Part shown: in pieces, positions 17,401 to 24,517 of the stretch | How positions within the stretch are numbered: the first letter of the stretch is position 1 | How the letters are laid out: the number at the start of each line of letters is the position of its first letter | NCBI GenBank assembly: GCA_934555825.1 | Contig: CAKTFJ010000001.1 | Coordinates: 310,001-374,000, forward strand | DNA from: an uncultured Hyphomicrobium sp. | Lineage (GTDB): Bacteria > Pseudomonadota > Alphaproteobacteria > Rhizobiales > Hyphomicrobiaceae | Direction of reading: 5' to 3' | DNA length: 64,000 nt | Position numbers and translations under genes: made by a program | The notes under the pieces: generated by a model | Seen by the model: the letters and a program-made list of their open reading frames with translations, nothing else | Database searches by the model: none | What the model was told of the DNA's origin: nothing

Positions 17401-17472
17401 GATCAGAACGACGACCAGGCTCAAGACTGTTGCAAACACCGGACGGCGAATGCAGAGCTCGAACAGCCCCAT
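14401..17472 (-). CDS. RND efflux pump inner-membrane permease (AcrB/MexB-like)
   Basis: A 1023-residue HAE1-type RND transporter. It starts MGLFELCIRRPVFA, with helix 1 followed by the periplasmic porter segment YPNVDEPVVSVQTRYPGAS; the proton-relay helix 4 motif GLVVDDAIVVLEN lies near residue 400, and a second large periplasmic loop is followed by helices 7-12. It is driven by protons and exports drugs or solvents across the periplasm with an adaptor and an outer-membrane channel. The upstream adaptor's stop and this ATG overlap as TGATG, so translation is coupled. No outer-membrane factor gene is nearby, so a TolC from elsewhere must be used. Confidence 0.93.
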   Translation of the reverse strand: MGLFELCIRRPVFATVLSLVVVLIGFVSYSRLTVREYPNVDEPVVSVQTRYPGASAKIVESQVTQILEGSIAGIPGIDVIDSFSRSEESRISVRFRPEIDQDVAASDVRDRVSRVRGRLPDEIDEPVIAKVEADAQPIMLLVFNSPVLNPLQITDYIDRFVIDQFKNLNGVADVTIYGERRYAMRIWIDRERLAAFALTVQDIENALRAQNVELPSGRIESANREFSVLSRTGLVTPEEFRDIVIKVSGNHQVKLGEVARVELGAFDERRESRFEGGTAIAVGVIKQAVSNPLDVSKAVRDLLPRINETMPDGMKAHVANDDAIFIERSIQAVYVTIAEAILLVVIVIIFFLRSPRASLIPIVTIPISLIGTFTLMFAFGFSVNTLTLLAMVLAIGLVVDDAIVVLENIYRHIEEGMKPIDAANKGTREIGFAVIAMTLTLAAVYAPIAFAPGKTGRLFLEFALTLAGAVIISGFVALTLTPMMCSRLLKHQKKPGRIFMLIERFLNGMERGYRRLLHATLAHRSVVILLAVAVAGSCAYFFVNLKSELAPVEDRGVIRVRGSGPEGATLAYTSRYSSQADAILSDVPEISSRLVIDGNPEVSGFLIFAPLKDWSERQRSQQEITREISPKVRRIAGVLAAVPNPNAFGQRGSSKPVEFVLQSSASYEELDEMAKKVLGKLETYPGLESLDTDLKLNTPEFRIEMDRAKVSDLRLDVNVVGRTLETLLGGRQVTRFEMNGEQYDVMVQLDIPDRSTPAALDTIFLRSPTGEMIQLSNIVRVVEDIAPKELRRFNQLRSVTISASISPGYALGEVLDHIERVVDEVLPSTTQTDVNGQSRDYRASSQSLAMVFVMALAFIYLVLAAQFESYRDPLIILVTVPLSMAGALGALYYVGGSLNVYSQIGLVTLVGLITKHGILIVEFTNQLAARGMRRAEAVVEASTLRLRPILMTTGAMVLGAVPLALADGAGAESRQQIGWVIVGGLSLGTLLTLFVVPTVLSFVGDAVATEETPAADHAASPAE

Positions 17473-18635
17473 CAGGTGCCCCGCGCACGGGGCTCGCGCG
17501 AGCCGGTCACGATCTCAACCGGCGCGCCGTCTCTGAGCTTCTGCTGGCCAGCCACGACGACGGTCTCTTCCGCCCGCAGGCCTTCGAGCACCTCGACCTT
17601 TCCGTCCTTACGGTTGCCGAGCGTGACCTTGGTTTCGCGCGCTTCTCCGTTTTCCACGCGGTAGACGAATTTGTCCTGGCCGCGGGGAACGATGGCGCTT
17701 TCCGGGACGACCACCACATCGCGCTTGATCTGGCCTTCGATGAAGATACGGGCGAACAGGCCCGGACGGAGGACGAGGTCCGGGTTTTCAAGGCGCGCGC
17801 GGATGTTTAACGCCCGCCCGTTCACGTCCAGATGAGGGTCGATGACGTAGATTGCGCCTTCGAAGGTGCGGTCCTGGAAGGCGTCGACGGTGATCTTGAT
17901 TTTCTGGCCGGTCCGGATTTGAGAGAGGAAGAGTTCGGGCAGCTTGAAGTCGATCTTGAGGGTATCGATCTTTTCCAGGTTCACGATCGGGTGTCCGGCC
18001 GCGACGTACGCGCCGGGCGAGACGCGGCGGATGCCGGCCACGCCGCTGAAGGGCGCACGGATCGTGTGCTTGTCGAGGCGGACCTTCGAGAGCTCGAGTG
18101 CCGCGCGCGTCGTCTCGGCGTTGGTTTTCGCTTCGTCGCGGGCGCGCTCGGTCACGTTGCCGGATTCGGCCAGGCGGTCGGCGCGCCTCAGGTTGCTTAC
18201 GGCGAGTTCGTAGCGCGCCTCTGCGTCCGACACTTCCGCGCGGGCCAGCGCATCGTCGAGTTTGACGAGCACGTCTCCGGCCGCCACGGGTTTGCCCTCA
18301 GAGAGAGGGATGTCCGTCACCCGGCCCGCGATCTCAGGGCTGATCTGCACCGATTCGTCCGACTGGAGCGTGCCGATGGCGCGCAGATCCTCGGTAGAGG
18401 TGGTGGCGACGGCGATGGCCGTTTCGACGGCGACGCCTTCGGGCGGGGGGAGAGCCGCTTGAGGGGAGGTGGGTGCCGTGGGTTCTGCGGGGGTGTTCGA
18501 GGCGCGCAGCAGACCTAGGCGTTCGGCCACGCCGAAGCGTTCGGCGAGCGCTTGCGGGCTTTCGCCCGACCAATGTAGCGCCGCGCCTGCCGAGATCACG
18601 AGCAAGGCACAGACCACCAACAAGACTTTTAACAT
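17472..18635 (-). CDS. RND efflux periplasmic adaptor subunit (MFP)
   Basis: A 387-residue membrane-fusion protein. An N-terminal helix (residues 1-20) anchors it. The barrel-sandwich halves are visible as DIPLSEGKPVAAGDVLVKLDD and APFSGVAGIRRVSPGAYV, around an alpha-helical hairpin (about 140-195), then a beta-barrel domain and the C-terminal segment GLRAEETVVVAGQQKLRDGA. It links the permease at 14401-17472 to an outer-membrane channel. First gene of a two-gene operon with TGATG overlap. Confidence 0.92.
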   Translation of the reverse strand: MLKVLLVVCALLVISAGAALHWSGESPQALAERFGVAERLGLLRASNTPAEPTAPTSPQAALPPPEGVAVETAIAVATTSTEDLRAIGTLQSDESVQISPEIAGRVTDIPLSEGKPVAAGDVLVKLDDALARAEVSDAEARYELAVSNLRRADRLAESGNVTERARDEAKTNAETTRAALELSKVRLDKHTIRAPFSGVAGIRRVSPGAYVAAGHPIVNLEKIDTLKIDFKLPELFLSQIRTGQKIKITVDAFQDRTFEGAIYVIDPHLDVNGRALNIRARLENPDLVLRPGLFARIFIEGQIKRDVVVVPESAIVPRGQDKFVYRVENGEARETKVTLGNRKDGKVEVLEGLRAEETVVVAGQQKLRDGAPVEIVTGSREPRARGT

Positions 18636-18984
18636 GTCGGCATCCTATTCCGGTGGTCGTAGGCTGTCACGTGTCGGGCCATGCCGGGCGAAGGATCGAT
18701 TGCGTCGTGCACGAGAATTCCAACGGCACAGAGTGGTCCGTGGCCCTCTGCCGAACGCCTTACTATGGCGTACGTCTCCTAACGTCGATGCCCTGTCCGA
18801 TCCGTCGAACTTTTTTCGTGAGGCGGGGGAGGGCTTCGGTGCTCGACACTACGGTTCAAATATGGCGGGGCTTCAAATATGGCGGGAGCTATCGGATCTC
18901 TCGGGGCGGCGCCTTACGGCCGGCCTCGCGGTCCTCGGGTTCTGTTGCCGACCGTGGGAGCCGCCGATACCGTCCCGGCCCCGT
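18636..18984. other. Intergenic region upstream of the RND operon
   Basis: About 350 bases with no convincing gene. It should contain the RND operon promoter (minus strand). It also holds a tandem 15-base repeat at 18855-18886. No regulator gene and no clear TetR-type operator were recognised. Confidence 0.5.
18855..18886. repeat. Tandem pair of 15-base repeats
   Basis: TTCAAATATGGCGGG occurs at 18855-18869 and again at 18872-18886, two bases apart. The pair sits between the RND operon and a deacetylase gene. It may be a replication slip or a binding-site pair. Confidence 0.6.
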
Positions 18985-19959
18985 TCAGGGCTGGCCGGTG
19001 GCCGACGCGTCGGCGGCGGATGCCTGTGTTTCGCGACTGCGGGAGCGCGGTTCCGGTGCGAGTGTCGTGATCTCGGGCCGTTCTCCTTCGCGGGTGCGGG
19101 CTTGGGCCGGCGAGCCATATATCGGCACCAGAGAGTTGGGCTTGGCCTTGGCGAGGATGGGTTGCAGTTCGGCATCCAGAGTGGCGAGCGGCTTTGCAGG
19201 CGCTTTGGGGACGATGTGTACAACCTTGAACCCGCGCGCCTTGAGGCCCGCCAGGATGGCGGGGAGGGCGCGCGCGGTCGGGCGTTTCAGGTCATGGAAG
19301 AGGAGGATGCCGCCGCGTTGAGAGGTTGCGAGCCGCAGGGTCCGGTCGGCGATGGCCTTCGGATTGGAGATGAAACTGTCGTTGGAAATGACGTCGACGG
19401 TGAAGCTCGCGATGTTGCGGCCTTGCAGATAGTCGAGCAGTTCGTCGCTGTCGTTCAGGCCCGGAAAGCGGAAGAAGGGCGCGATGTCGGTTCCGGCCGC
19501 GAGCGCCACGGCAGCGAAGCCGCGCTCGATCTGGTCGATCGCTTTCTCGTGCGAGAGCCGCCGCAGGTTGTTCGGATGCGACCACGTGTGGCCGCCTATG
19601 GTGTGGCCTCGGGCTAAGATGTCCTTCACCAACGCCGGGCGGTTGATGGCCATCCGCCCGACCGGAAAGAACGTAGCTTTGGTGCAGAAGGCGTCGAGCG
19701 TATCGAGGATCGGTCCTGTCACCCACGGCACGGGGCCGTCGTCAAAGGTCAGGACGACCTCGTCTTCGGCTAGGAAGCGATCCTCGGCGTCCCGCTTGGT
19801 GATGGCGCCGAACATCGCGCCGTTCGTCGTGTCGATTTCGACGATGCGCGAGACGCCCAAAGCTTTCGCCGGATCCTTGCATTCGGTGGCGCTTGCGGGT
19901 GCGTTCCACATCGCCAAGCCGGCGAAAACGACGATGGCATGACGGCTGAAGCGGCGCAT
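18985..19959 (-). CDS. Polysaccharide deacetylase (NodB domain), paralogue 1
   Basis: A 324-residue exported protein with a signal peptide cut near PASATE. The NodB domain has motif 1 VVLTFDDGP (metal-binding Asp), motif 2 HTWSHPNN (two metal-binding His), motif 3 RFPGL where paralogues have RFPY/RYPY, and motif 5 LLFHD. It should remove acetyl groups from N-acetylated glycans in the envelope. Before the domain it carries LGVSRIVEIDTTNGAMFG, a block shared with the genes at 20054 and 44532. The tail after the domain is disordered and Arg/Ala-rich. Together with the next gene it probably arose by duplication. Confidence 0.87.
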   Translation of the reverse strand: MRRFSRHAIVVFAGLAMWNAPASATECKDPAKALGVSRIVEIDTTNGAMFGAITKRDAEDRFLAEDEVVLTFDDGPVPWVTGPILDTLDAFCTKATFFPVGRMAINRPALVKDILARGHTIGGHTWSHPNNLRRLSHEKAIDQIERGFAAVALAAGTDIAPFFRFPGLNDSDELLDYLQGRNIASFTVDVISNDSFISNPKAIADRTLRLATSQRGGILLFHDLKRPTARALPAILAGLKARGFKVVHIVPKAPAKPLATLDAELQPILAKAKPNSLVPIYGSPAQARTREGERPEITTLAPEPRSRSRETQASAADASATGQP

Positions 19960-20053
19960 GGGTACGTTCCCCTTCGTTAGGTCCCTGTCTTGGGACGATC
20001 CGGCGACGTACGCGTACGCTGCTGCCCGCGCTTCTCTTGGCGCGGGCCCGTGC
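19960..20053. other. Spacer between deacetylase genes with palindrome and stem-loop
   Basis: CGTACGCGTACG (20007-20018) is a perfect 12-base palindrome. GCCCGCGC/GCGCGGGC (20024-20031, 20040-20047) forms an 8-base stem with no T run, so it is a weak terminator at best for the minus-strand gene ending at 20054. Confidence 0.5.
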
Positions 20054-21157
20054 CTAGTGACCCATCGAGCGGAGCTGCCAGGGGTCGTTATCCGGATTGG
20101 ACCAGTCCTTGACCGCCGGGGCGGCTTTGCGTTCCGCTTGGGGCGGAGGTGATGCGGGCCGGTCTGCGGGAGGTGCAGCTTCGTCGCCGGCGACGGGCCA
20201 TGTCACGGCACGGTCTGCGAGAGGAGCCTTGGCGGTCGCGCCCTTGCGTCCTTTGATGGACTTCGCCGCGATGGCATCGAATTCGGGAAGCGTGGTCGCG
20301 GCTTGTTTCGGCACGATGTGGACGACGCGGAAGCCGCGGGTTTTGAGTTCGCCCAGAAGTTCTCGAATGCCGCGCGCGGTCGACACCTGAATGTCATGAA
20401 ACAGTAGTATTCCCTTGCCGTTGCGCTCCAGCCGGTTCAGGAGCGTCCGCTGCATCACGGCTGCGTTGCGCGTGCGGAAATCCTGGGAATCCACGTGAAT
20501 ACCGAAGACGCCAATGCCGCGACTCTCCAGATAGGCGCGCGAGGCCTTGCTGTGTCCCAGATAGGGAAAGCGGAAGAACGGGGCAATCGGCCCGTCCACG
20601 GCGGCAGCCACGGCGGAGAAGCCAAGCTCGATCTCGCGCTTCATGGCGTCGGAGCCGAGGCTCGCAAGGTTTTTGTGCGACCAGGTGTGGGTGGCGATGG
20701 TGTGGCCGCGGTTCTGAACCTCCTGCAGTGTGCCGGGGTCGGCGGCGGCCATGCGGCCCACCGCGAAGAACGTGGCCTTGGTGCATTGCTCGTCGAGCGC
20801 GTCGAGGACCGGGATCGTGTGCCGGCGCATCGGGCCATCGTCGAAGGTGATGACCACTTCGCCGAAGTTCAGGAAGTCGTCTTCGAGCCCCTTGTACTGC
20901 TCGCCAAAGTGAGGCCCATGGCTGGTGTCGATCTCGACAACGCGCGAAACGCCGAGAACATCCGTCCGGTTGGCGCATTCCGGCGCTATGGTCGGGCGGA
21001 GGCTCGTGGCGCCGACGGTGATCAGGGCTGGCGGCTCGGCAGCCGCCTGAATCTCGGCATTCTGGGCGAGGGCGCGCTCGAGACGGAAATCCGTGCCGGC
21101 AAACACGGCCAGCCCGATCCCAACCGCCATCAGCCATGTCCCACGGCCGGCGCTCAT
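20054..21157 (-). CDS. Polysaccharide deacetylase (NodB domain), paralogue 2
   Basis: A 367-residue exported protein; the signal peptide is hydrophobic from residue 6 to 22 and likely ends near RALAQ. It has LGVSRVVEIDTSHGPHFG, motif 1 VVITFDDGP, motif 2 THTWSHKN, motif 3 RFPYLG, motif 4 HVDSQDF and motif 5 LLFHD, so all metal and catalytic positions look intact. The C-terminal 80 residues are Pro/Ala-rich. The ATG at 21157 is preceded by AGGGAGA at good spacing; the open frame upstream to 21253 is not used. Role: periplasmic or secreted glycan deacetylation. Confidence 0.88.
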   Translation of the reverse strand: MSAGRGTWLMAVGIGLAVFAGTDFRLERALAQNAEIQAAAEPPALITVGATSLRPTIAPECANRTDVLGVSRVVEIDTSHGPHFGEQYKGLEDDFLNFGEVVITFDDGPMRRHTIPVLDALDEQCTKATFFAVGRMAAADPGTLQEVQNRGHTIATHTWSHKNLASLGSDAMKREIELGFSAVAAAVDGPIAPFFRFPYLGHSKASRAYLESRGIGVFGIHVDSQDFRTRNAAVMQRTLLNRLERNGKGILLFHDIQVSTARGIRELLGELKTRGFRVVHIVPKQAATTLPEFDAIAAKSIKGRKGATAKAPLADRAVTWPVAGDEAAPPADRPASPPPQAERKAAPAVKDWSNPDNDPWQLRSMGH

Positions 21158-21291
21158 CGTCCGTCTCCCTTTCGGCCCGGTCGGCCGGTCGTCTTGTCCC
21201 TTGGTTCGTAGAAGAGTTTGTAGCGATTTGGCAACCGGGCTCAAGATCGGCACCTTTTTTGGTGGTTCGCAGTGTCGCCCATGTGACGGCT

Positions 21292-21330
21292 ATGCTAGGC
21301 GATTGCGGTTTTTCACGAGGCGCGCCGTGA
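21292..21330 (+). CDS. Possible leader peptide uORF1 of mgtE
   Basis: Short ORF coding MLGDCGFSRGAP. No good Shine-Dalgarno sequence precedes it. Its TGA overlaps the ATG of the next short ORF, as in translationally coupled pairs. It may be chance. Confidence 0.18.
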   Translation: MLGDCGFSRGAP

Positions 21331-21422
21331 TGCAGGAGTATCGCGGCGTCTTTCAGGCAGGCCCATCGGGGCCTTTTTCAAGCTGGCCCGTAAGGGCGTT
21401 GGAGCATCGATGGCGGGCTTAG
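21330..21422 (+). CDS. Possible leader peptide uORF2 overlapping the mgtE start
   Basis: A 30-residue ORF starting MQEYRGVF, with GAGG nine bases upstream. Its codons 10-16 (containing GPSGP) lie across the terminator hairpin, and its TAG stop at 21420-21422 is inside mgtE, 10 bases after the mgtE ATG. A ribosome on this ORF would melt the hairpin and could be passed to mgtE. Enterobacterial Mg genes use proline-containing leaders (mgtL, mgtP); the parallel is an inference. Confidence 0.25.
   Translation: MQEYRGVFQAGPSGPFSSWPVRALEHRWRA
21359..21378 (+). terminator. Terminator-like hairpin in the mgtE leader
   Basis: AGGCCC (21359-21364), loop ATCG, GGGCCT (21369-21374), ending in five Ts. 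It lies 31 bases before the mgtE ATG with no plus-strand gene upstream, so if active it would stop mgtE's own transcript. Confidence 0.5.
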
Positions 21423-22786
21423 AAGAGCAGGTCACTCCGGCCGCCGAGGCCCTGAGCGTCGACGAACTCGTGCGCGACGTCACCTTGGCCATGCAGGAGG
21501 GCGACAGCGCCCGCGCGGCCGAGATCGTCAAGGATCTGCGCACGCGCGACCTCGCGGATGTCATCGAGCTGCTGACGCCAGAGAACCGCATCGCGCTCAT
21601 TCAGGCGCTGGGACCGGCGTTCGATTTCGAGGTGCTCTCGGAAATCGACGAAGCGGTCCGCGACCAGCTCTCCGAAGCGCTGCCGAACGAACTGCTCGCC
21701 AAAGCCGTCACCGAGCTCGATACGGACGACGCCGCCTACCTGATCGAAAACCTCGAGGACGAAGACCGCGAGGAAATTCTCGCGCAGCTCCCGCGCAGCG
21801 AGCGCGCGATCCTCGAACGCCAGCTCGAATTCCCGGACTACTCGGCCGGGCGCCTCATGCAGAGCGACTTCGTCGCCGTCGCGCCCTACTGGACCGTGCA
21901 GCAGGTGATCGAGCACGCGCGAGAGACGGACGATCTGCCCGATACGTTCTCCGAGATCTTCGTGGTCGATCCGGCGTTTCGCGTGCTCGGGAGCGTCGAT
22001 CTTTCACGCGTGATCCGCAGCAAGCGGGAAGTTCTCGTCTCCGAGATCATGGAGACGGACATCCATCTCGTGAAGGCGACGGACGAGCAGGGCGAGGTTG
22101 CGCGCCAGTTCGAACGCTACGATCTCATGGCCGCGCCCGTCGTGGATCAAAACAACAAGCTCGTAGGCGTGATCACGGTCGACGACGTCGTCGAGGTGAT
22201 CCAGGACGAGGCTGACGAGGACATGCTCGCGCTCGGCGGTGTCGGCGATGAAAGCATCGGCGATACGGTTGCGTCGACGGCGCGCAGCCGCATTCCGTGG
22301 CTGATCGTCAATCTCGGCACTGCCGTTCTGGGCTCGCTCGTGATCCAGCAGTTCGACGCCACCATCGAGCAGATGGTCGCGCTCGCGGTTCTCATGCCGG
22401 TTGTGGCCTCCATCGGCGGCAACGCCGGCACGCAGACGATGACGGTGACCGTGCGCGCTCTGGCGACGAGCAAGCTCGGCGCGGCGAACGCGCCGCGCAT
22501 CATCACGCGCGAAACGCTGGTCGCGCTCATCAACGGCGTCGTCCTGTCGACGATCATCGCCGGGATCGTGTTCCTTTGGTTCGGCTCTGGGATGCTCGGC
22601 GGCGTGATTGCGGCGGCAATGGTCGTCAACTTGCTCGCGGCCGGGCTCGCGGGGATTTTGATCCCGCTTGCGCTCGATCGGCTCAAACTCGACCCGGCGC
22701 CGGCATCCGGCGTCTTCGTCTCGATGATCACGGACGTCGTCGGCTTTTTCGCCTTCCTCGGGCTCGCGTCGCTGATCCTGCTTTGA
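21410..22786 (+). CDS. mgtE: Magnesium transporter MgtE
   Basis: A 458-residue MgtE: an N-terminal superhelical domain (about 15-130), a CBS pair (about 140-265, with APVVDQNNKLVGVITVDDVVEV), the connecting plug helix, then five membrane helices (about 290-458) with PVVASIGGNAGTQTMTVTVRA, the conserved pore and selectivity region. It is a gated Mg channel closed by cytosolic Mg binding at the acidic N and CBS domains. GGAG lies 5 bases before the ATG. It ends 22 bases from the convergent MgtC-family gene. Confidence 0.95.
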   Translation: MAGLEEQVTPAAEALSVDELVRDVTLAMQEGDSARAAEIVKDLRTRDLADVIELLTPENRIALIQALGPAFDFEVLSEIDEAVRDQLSEALPNELLAKAVTELDTDDAAYLIENLEDEDREEILAQLPRSERAILERQLEFPDYSAGRLMQSDFVAVAPYWTVQQVIEHARETDDLPDTFSEIFVVDPAFRVLGSVDLSRVIRSKREVLVSEIMETDIHLVKATDEQGEVARQFERYDLMAAPVVDQNNKLVGVITVDDVVEVIQDEADEDMLALGGVGDESIGDTVASTARSRIPWLIVNLGTAVLGSLVIQQFDATIEQMVALAVLMPVVASIGGNAGTQTMTVTVRALATSKLGAANAPRIITRETLVALINGVVLSTIIAGIVFLWFGSGMLGGVIAAAMVVNLLAAGLAGILIPLALDRLKLDPAPASGVFVSMITDVVGFFAFLGLASLILL

Positions 22787-22808
22787 CGTCTTTGCGGTCT
22801 TGTGGCCG

Positions 22809-23501
22809 CTAATCTCCGCTCGGTGAAATACGGAATTCGAGAATGTCTGTCCGCGCGCGCAGGATGTCTGCGAGCTTTTCGAGCGCTTTGCCGCTCTGGG
22901 TACGGATCGTCATGCGATACTCGAAGAAGCCGGCTTCACGATCCAGGCGGTAGGCCATGTTGGCGATGGAGAAACTCTCCTTCGCGATGAGCTGGCGTAC
23001 TTCGCTTTCGGGCGGAACTCCGTTCTCCGCAAAGCGTAAGACAAGCTGGCCGAACGATTGGCTCGGCAGCCAGCCTTCAATGCGCCGGAAGATGGCGAGC
23101 GTGCCGAGCGTTGCGAGGGTCGCGAGGGCGGCCGGATAAAAGAAGCCGACGCCGAACAGGATGCCGATGGCTGCCGTCATCCAGATGGACGCGGCGGTTG
23201 TGAGGCCACGGACCGTCAAACCTTCCTTGAAAATCACGCCGGCGCCGAGAAAGCCGATGCCGGTCATGATGCCTTGCGCGATGCGTGTCGGATCGGTGCG
23301 CACCGTATCGAGCGGCACCTTGCCGAGCCAATCCCACTGGTAGGCCGTCACCAGCATGAGAAGTCCCGAGGAGAGGCACACCAGCGCGTGGGTGCGGAAA
23401 CCGGCCGGTCGGCCGTGAAAACTTCTCTCGAGGCCGATGAGGCTTCCCGCCGTCCATGCCGCGCCGAGATGGATGGCAATGTCGATGTGATGCTGGGCCA
23501 T
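22809..23501 (-). CDS. MgtC/SapB family membrane protein
   Basis: A 230-residue protein. The N-terminal half has the MgtC signature: GAAWTAGSLIGLERSFHGRP, RTHALVCLSSGL and GFLGAGVIFKEG with GLTTAASIWMTAAIG, in about four membrane helices. The C-terminal 80 residues form an ACT-like soluble domain. MgtC proteins help cells survive low Mg and modulate the F-ATPase in Salmonella; they are not Mg transporters themselves. It lies 21 bases after the HAD phosphatase on the same strand and converges on mgtE. Confidence 0.92.
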   Translation of the reverse strand: MAQHHIDIAIHLGAAWTAGSLIGLERSFHGRPAGFRTHALVCLSSGLLMLVTAYQWDWLGKVPLDTVRTDPTRIAQGIMTGIGFLGAGVIFKEGLTVRGLTTAASIWMTAAIGILFGVGFFYPAALATLATLGTLAIFRRIEGWLPSQSFGQLVLRFAENGVPPESEVRQLIAKESFSIANMAYRLDREAGFFEYRMTIRTQSGKALEKLADILRARTDILEFRISPSGD

Positions 23502-23522
23502 GATGCTTGAAGGTCCTCGGTC

Positions 23523-24329
23523 TCAATGTGCCTTCGCGATGTGTGCGGGGGATGAGGTGCGAGCCGACAGGATGGCTTCTGCGACCTCGACGAAGCCTGC
23601 GCCGCCGGGCCCGCGCGTCACCCAAGTCGGAAGGTTGGGGATGTCGGCGATGTGCTCCGTGATCGTCGAGACGCCAGCCGCCTTAGGAAAGTGCGTGAAC
23701 ATCGGCGCATCGTTGGCGGAGTCTCCGACGAAAACGATGTTGTCGCGGTCGAGATCGACATCGAGGCCTGTCGAGATGGGAACGAACTTCCGCGCTGCCT
23801 TGATCTTGTCGTAGCCCCCGAGCCAGGCCACCGCCCAGATGGCGTTCAGCGTCGCGTTGGCGCCGGCTTCCTCGAATGCGCGTACGATCGACTGTGCGAC
23901 GGCGTGGTTGGACGGACGTGAGATGGCCAAGCTCGTCAAGCGGAAGGGCTGGTCCTCGGATATCGCCAGAGAAGGGTGCTGCTTCAGCACTGTAGCGGCG
24001 ATGTGGGCAAGGCGCAGGCTGTGGCCCTCGCGCACATCGACATCGCGCCAGAAGTGGCGTGCGATTTCGCTGCCCTCTCTAACGAAACAGAAGCCGCCGT
24101 TCTCTCCGATCACGGCTGTTACGGGCCACATGCGCACCATCTGATCGCACCAGCCTGCCGGCGCGGCCGTGACGGGGATAACCCGCACGCCTGCCGCTTC
24201 CAGCCTTTCGAGTGCCGCATAGGTTTCGGCCGCGAGCCGTCCCTGGAACGTCAGCGTGTCGTCCATGTCGGTCAACACGAGGCGGATGTCTTTGAGGTCG
24301 GATCGGGAAGCGTCGGCCAGTGGTCTCAT
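23523..24329 (-). CDS. HAD-superfamily phosphatase (type IIB, Cof/MPGP-like)
   Basis: A 268-residue HAD hydrolase. Motif I VLTDMDDTLTFQG, motif II VIPVTAA, and motif IV VFVGDSANDAPMF are all present, and the cap between them fits subtype IIB (sugar-phosphate or phosphoglycerate phosphatases). MPGP or Cof-like substrates are possible; none can be assigned. The ATG at 24329 starts just before motif I; the long open frame to 24503 is basic and unlikely. Spaced 21 bases from the MgtC-family gene downstream, probably one transcript. Confidence 0.82.
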   Translation of the reverse strand: MRPLADASRSDLKDIRLVLTDMDDTLTFQGRLAAETYAALERLEAAGVRVIPVTAAPAGWCDQMVRMWPVTAVIGENGGFCFVREGSEIARHFWRDVDVREGHSLRLAHIAATVLKQHPSLAISEDQPFRLTSLAISRPSNHAVAQSIVRAFEEAGANATLNAIWAVAWLGGYDKIKAARKFVPISTGLDVDLDRDNIVFVGDSANDAPMFTHFPKAAGVSTITEHIADIPNLPTWVTRGPGGAGFVEVAEAILSARTSSPAHIAKAH

Positions 24330-24517
24330 TGAATGGCGGTGGTCCTCGCAGGTCTCGTCGCCTGTTCGCGTCAGCAAGACGTGCGCGCGCCTGCGGCGTG
24401 CGCGTGGCGCGGCGGGTCCGGAAAAGTGCGAAGGTAATGTGACGGTGTGAACGGGGGAACGACGAATAGCTGATAAGCTATCCACGCCCCGGGACGCATT
24501 CAAACGAGCGAGAGGGC
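24330..24517. other. Short intergenic region
   Basis: Carries the upstream region of the HAD gene on the minus strand. GATAGCTGATAAGCTATC-like symmetry around 24465-24482 (ATAGCTGATAAGCTAT) may be an operator or a weak stem-loop after the coiled-coil gene. Confidence 0.35.

Larger units (their letters stand above)
21158..21409 (+). promoter_or_regulatory. Structured mgtE leader region
   Basis: About 250 bases upstream of mgtE. The last 120 contain two short ORFs (21292-21330 and 21330-21422, joined as TGATG), a terminator hairpin at 21359-21378, and a hairpin GCCC-GTAA-GGGC (21386-21397) just before the GGAG ribosome site. GGGCC of the terminator (21369-21373) could pair instead with GGCCC at 21385-21389. 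This arrangement suggests attenuation-type control of the Mg transporter. It does not match the consensus M-box as far as can be judged by eye. Confidence 0.4.

Noticed and set aside
14401..18635. Search for an outer-membrane factor or local TetR regulator with the RND pair
   Set aside because: No such gene lies within several kilobases on either side.
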